Source of the DNA: UBA2227 sp036677505
GTDB taxonomy: Bacteria; Bacillota_I; Bacilli_A; Erysipelotrichales; Erysipelotrichaceae
Reading direction: 5' to 3'
DNA length: 64,000 nucleotides
Assembly (NCBI GenBank): GCA_036677505.1
Contig: JAVBWK010000001.1
Span: 56,175-120,174 of the forward strand
Of the stretch, positions 61,385 through 64,000 are shown piece by piece. Position 1 is the first letter of the stretch. Every line of letters starts with the position of its first letter. The position numbers and the translations under genes were made by a program. The notes below the pieces were generated by a model. The model saw only the letters and a list, made by a program, of their open reading frames with translations, was not told the DNA's origin and searched no databases.

Positions 61385-62593
61385 CTATTTTAGCACAAAC
61401 ATATTTGGATTGTCAGAATAATGAACCACGTCACATCCCATTTCTGAAACCAAGATGATTTTACCGTCTTTGTTACAAACGACGGGCCAACTTTTCCTTT
61501 GGTCCGCAGGGATCTTCCGGTCAATAAACCAACGTGATACCTTCTTAGTACCGAAGCGCATTTCGATCGCATCACCCGGATGCCAGTTACGTACGGTTAT
61601 AGGAAAGTCATCATCACTGACTGTCAGTGCGCAGGTACGAGGCCCTTTGTCACTTATAGTAAACCAAGGGGTATGTACGCACTCTATTTTATCAAATGTT
61701 ATCACATATTCATAGGATAAATTTTCCTTAAGCGCCACCGTTGATTGATGGATCTGAAGATAATGATTGTTTTTTAACGGAATCATGCCGTTAGAAATTT
61801 CGCGTAGCTGACGGATGATTTCTTTTAACCACTTCTTCGAGGTGATATAAGGGTATCCTTGAGATGTTAACCAACATTCAAGCACGGAGATGTCACGCTG
61901 ATGATCGATCACTGCATCTTTGGGGATAATTTCACCCAATTCTTCCGCATATTCCTTATCCATTGCCCGATCCATCAGTAACTGCTGATTTTTCCATTCC
62001 ATTTCTTTATAAACGGCAATTTTGAATGCAAGCGATTTTGTGGACAACTGCTTACGGATACGGTTACGTAAGTACTTATTTGAGTAGTTCGTTTCATCTT
62101 CACCAAATTCTACCTCATTCTTCATACAATAATCCACCAAGTCTTGTTTATACATATCCAATAACGGACGTACGATTTTCACTCCATAAATCTCGACTTC
62201 TTTTGCGATTCCATAGCGCTTGACTCTGTGACCACGCTGGTTTTGCCATAAGTATGTTTCAAGAACATCATCACGATGATGCGCAGTCAATACCCCTTTG
62301 CTCTTGGTTTCACTGACCACTTCTTTAAAGAAACTATACCGATACCACCTGGCCTGATTCTGAAAGTTTCCGATCAGCGGTTCATCGAAATGCTTTGTGT
62401 ATACCGCGATGCCGTGTTTCTCACAATAATTTTCGACAATCATCAAATCACGATCGGCACTTTCGCGCTGGTGATAATGAACCGTTGCCACCACAATACT
62501 TAACTTTGATTTTCTGCACATGTCTAAAAGAGCCATGGAATCGGCTCCTCCGGATACAGCAACTACCCATTTGCCTGACAATCGTTCAATCAT
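61385..62593 (-). CDS. tilS: tRNA(Ile)-lysidine synthetase
   Basis: It modifies C34 of the CAU-anticodon tRNA-Ile so that it reads AUA; an essential enzyme. The PP-loop VAVSGGADSMALLD is at the N-terminus, followed by HHRDDVLETYLW and RPLLDMYKQDL typical of TilS. The C-terminal substrate-binding region includes RNWHPGDAIEMR near residue 347. At 402 residues it is somewhat shorter than Bacillus TilS, as many are. GGTG precedes the ATG. Confidence 0.95.
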   Translation of the reverse strand: MIERLSGKWVVAVSGGADSMALLDMCRKSKLSIVVATVHYHQRESADRDLMIVENYCEKHGIAVYTKHFDEPLIGNFQNQARWYRYSFFKEVVSETKSKGVLTAHHRDDVLETYLWQNQRGHRVKRYGIAKEVEIYGVKIVRPLLDMYKQDLVDYCMKNEVEFGEDETNYSNKYLRNRIRKQLSTKSLAFKIAVYKEMEWKNQQLLMDRAMDKEYAEELGEIIPKDAVIDHQRDISVLECWLTSQGYPYITSKKWLKEIIRQLREISNGMIPLKNNHYLQIHQSTVALKENLSYEYVITFDKIECVHTPWFTISDKGPRTCALTVSDDDFPITVRNWHPGDAIEMRFGTKKVSRWFIDRKIPADQRKSWPVVCNKDGKIILVSEMGCDVVHYSDNPNMFVLK

Positions 62594-62639
62594 TTCATCA
62601 CCATTGTCATTTTATCATGAAATGATGAAGTATGCTTGA

Positions 62640-63200
62640 TTATGGAAAGATTGCATCCTTAACTCGTTCGACAATTTCCTTAAAAATTTCGCCCTCCGGA
62701 TCAATGTGCCCTTTTACAGAAATAACCCTTGCGGTATTGATAAACTTGCAATCATTGATAAAGGCGACCGACTGCTTGTTCAGCCCTTCGATCCACCCCA
62801 ACTGAATCAAATGATTCTTGCCATGTTCAATACGCGATGGATCGGTGGCAAACTGATAGGTGGTCGAGTTGGACGTCATCGGCAAAACGAATGCCTTATG
62901 ATTCACGATCGATAGAATCAAACCAAAGTGCTGATATCCTGCTTCGTTGATATACACTTGACCAAAATCCATATAACAGACATCGCCGACACTGACATGA
63001 ATATTCAGTTGCGAACTGGATCTCAGATTATAACGTGCAAGACGGTTCATCCCACTGATACACTCGCGTGACATTTGTTTTGTCGGTAATGACCTCAGAT
63101 ACTGATGATACTGATTGGTATACTGTTGAAGAATATCCTCACTTCGGTAAAAATTACTATTTTTTGCATATGCATCACCTATATTCATTAAATCTTTCAT
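62640..63200 (-). CDS. PemK/MazF-like protein with N-terminal extension
   Basis: A 186-residue cytoplasmic protein. From about residue 70 it resembles the PemK/MazF barrel: VSVGDVCYMDFG, then FGLILSIVNHKAFVLPMTS, and near the end FINDCKFINTARVISVKG. The first 65 residues are an extra helical-looking part. MazF toxins are ribonucleases paired with a small antitoxin; none lies beside this gene. It starts after GGAGGA and stands 46 bases before tilS. It could be a solitary toxin, a regulator or an RNA-binding protein; I rate the barrel assignment as moderate. Confidence 0.6.
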   Translation of the reverse strand: MKDLMNIGDAYAKNSNFYRSEDILQQYTNQYHQYLRSLPTKQMSRECISGMNRLARYNLRSSSQLNIHVSVGDVCYMDFGQVYINEAGYQHFGLILSIVNHKAFVLPMTSNSTTYQFATDPSRIEHGKNHLIQLGWIEGLNKQSVAFINDCKFINTARVISVKGHIDPEGEIFKEIVERVKDAIFP

Positions 63201-63306
63201 AAATATCCTCCTTCATTTCCCTATACGCAAATAAATGTGATACTCCTTATGCAAAATCATTCACTTTTAACCATAATTGATTACACTATAAGAAAGGGGA
63301 GATTCT

Positions 63307-63861
63307 ATGAAGAAGCTGATATCCTTTGTCGCAAACCGCTCAAATGCATTCGTCGTTGTCCTATCTCTATTGATATTTATGTCATTCATCATTTTCGTTC
63401 TTCCGCAAGAAGCCGCGAAAAGCGAAGCTTTAGGTCTGACCGACAGTATCGATACATCATTTTACTACACTTCATCGGATTTGTACCGGACAGCTGAGAA
63501 TTACGGGGAACAAGGCCGGGCATTTTATATTCGACAACGGTTTACCTTTGACCTTATCTGGCCAATCGTATATACACAATTCTTATTTGTTTCCTCTGTA
63601 TATTTTTATAAAAAAACGAGGCTGTTGAAAGCTTCGTGGTTATTGCATGTGTCTTTGATTGCGGCTGGATTTGACTATCTTGAAAACATCATGACATCAG
63701 TCGTCCTCTACCGATATCCGCTGATGACTCCTCTTATTTCTGATGTGGCCGGAATCATGACGATGATGAAATGGTCAACACTTACAGCTGCATTCTTCAT
63801 CTTAATTTATCTGACACTGCATGCTGCAGTAACTCGCATAAAACCGAAATACTCAAAATGA
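63307..63861 (+). CDS. Membrane protein with four segments, unknown
   Basis: A 184-residue protein with predicted membrane segments near residues 15-35, 80-98, 105-125 and 152-172 and a short outer loop of about 45 residues after the first. I do not recognise a family. AAAGGGGAG lies 7 bases before the ATG and a TATAAG box is close upstream, so it is likely expressed. It is divergent from the MazF-like gene and ends at its own terminator. Confidence 0.75.
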   Translation: MKKLISFVANRSNAFVVVLSLLIFMSFIIFVLPQEAAKSEALGLTDSIDTSFYYTSSDLYRTAENYGEQGRAFYIRQRFTFDLIWPIVYTQFLFVSSVYFYKKTRLLKASWLLHVSLIAAGFDYLENIMTSVVLYRYPLMTPLISDVAGIMTMMKWSTLTAAFFILIYLTLHAAVTRIKPKYSK

Positions 63862-63885
63862 AAAGGACCGAAGTCCTTTTATTTT
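63861..63885 (+). terminator. Terminator after the orphan membrane protein
   Basis: Stem AAAAGGAC / GTCCTTTT with a 4-base loop and the tail ATTTT. Confidence 0.85.
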
Positions 63886-63899
63886 AGGTTCTAAAATAA

Positions 63900-64000
63900 A
63901 TGTTGGGGTGGAAAAATAAAAAAGGGACATAGAAAACAAATTCCTATACAATGAATCTGTCAAAACCACATTGAAAGGAAATGTCCCTATGTCCAACTCT
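63900..64000 (+). other. Possible left end of an insertion sequence, with a truncated start of a gene
   Basis: The stretch after the terminator holds AGGGACAT at 63922-63929 and its complement ATGTCCCT at 63981-63988, with GAAAGGAA just before a possible ATG at 63989 (M-S-N-S to the window edge). A leader hairpin before a transposase start is common in insertion sequences because it blocks read-through from outside. Only four codons are visible, so the identity of the gene cannot be told. Confidence 0.25.

Noticed and set aside
62640..63200. Complete toxin-antitoxin module
   Set aside because: No small antitoxin gene lies on either side of the MazF-like gene.
1..64000. Mollicutes-type use of TGA as Trp
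   Set aside because: Several intact genes (for example rplI, the GH13_31 gene and the Fpg-like gene) end at TGA with correct family C-termini, and no conserved Trp needs TGA.
1..64000. CRISPR arrays, tRNA or rRNA genes
   Set aside because: No spaced direct repeats and no tRNA-like cloverleaf or rRNA sequence were seen in the gaps.

Overview
The window looks like chromosome of a low- to mid-GC Bacillota bacterium, possibly from the Erysipelotrichia/Mollicutes-related branch; I cannot name a genus. The evidence is synteny and signals: tilS-hpt-ftsH-hslO-dusB-lysS, rpsF-ssb-rpsR, yybS-gdpP-rplI-dnaB, walJ-htrA-rlmH, strong AGGAGG-type ribosome sites, an HPr with both His15 and Ser46, and CcpA/LacI-type operators. 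TGA is used as a stop, so the standard code applies. Most genes lie on the minus strand, and several blocks are ones usually found near oriC.

Layout. 1-5.2 kb: folate uptake (folT) and polyglutamylation (folC), ung, and an MFS permease encoded with a membrane-anchored maltose-binding-protein paralogue. 5.2-7.0 kb: transketolase as two subunits. 7.2-10.2 kb: a divergent GH13-like protein and a TupA-like ATP-grasp protein. 10.2-31.8 kb: a large alpha-glucan region holding the MalEFG/MsmK importer, a DUF1189 (MalA-like) protein, six GH13 enzymes (surface amylase, GH13_31 glucosidase, short cytoplasmic amylase, neopullulanase type, pullulanase, branching enzyme), glycogen phosphorylase, phosphoglucomutase and a PucR-type regulator. 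HPr follows. 32.2-34.4 kb: MurT/GatD, with a GatD that lacks its catalytic residues. 34.6-37.5 kb: small membrane proteins, an Fpg/Nei-type glycosylase and a TetR regulator facing a membrane-protein gene broken by an in-frame stop. 37.5-47.8 kb: housekeeping block from rlmH back to ispD. 47.8-52.2 kb: a cobalamin module (riboswitch, DUF4430 protein, ECF S component, PduO adenosyltransferase, B12-dependent ribonucleotide reductase). 52.3-55.4 kb: a sugar-dehydrogenase-like lipoprotein and an ABC exporter. 55.5-63.9 kb: the lysS-to-tilS block, a MazF-like protein and an orphan membrane protein. The right edge may be the start of an insertion sequence.

How it works together (inference). A surface amylase cuts starch or glycogen, MalE-MalFG-MsmK imports maltodextrins, and the cytoplasmic GH13 enzymes with phosphorylase and phosphoglucomutase turn them into glucose 6-phosphate, which feeds glycolysis and transketolase. 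GlgB and pullulanase suggest an internal glycogen store, although no glgC or glgA is in the window. Operator-like palindromes overlap the malE and malF/neopullulanase promoters and lie beside the GH13-like gene, which fits control by a LacI/CcpA-type repressor with HPr-Ser-P. Separately, B12 is sensed by the riboswitch, imported, adenosylated and used by NrdJ.
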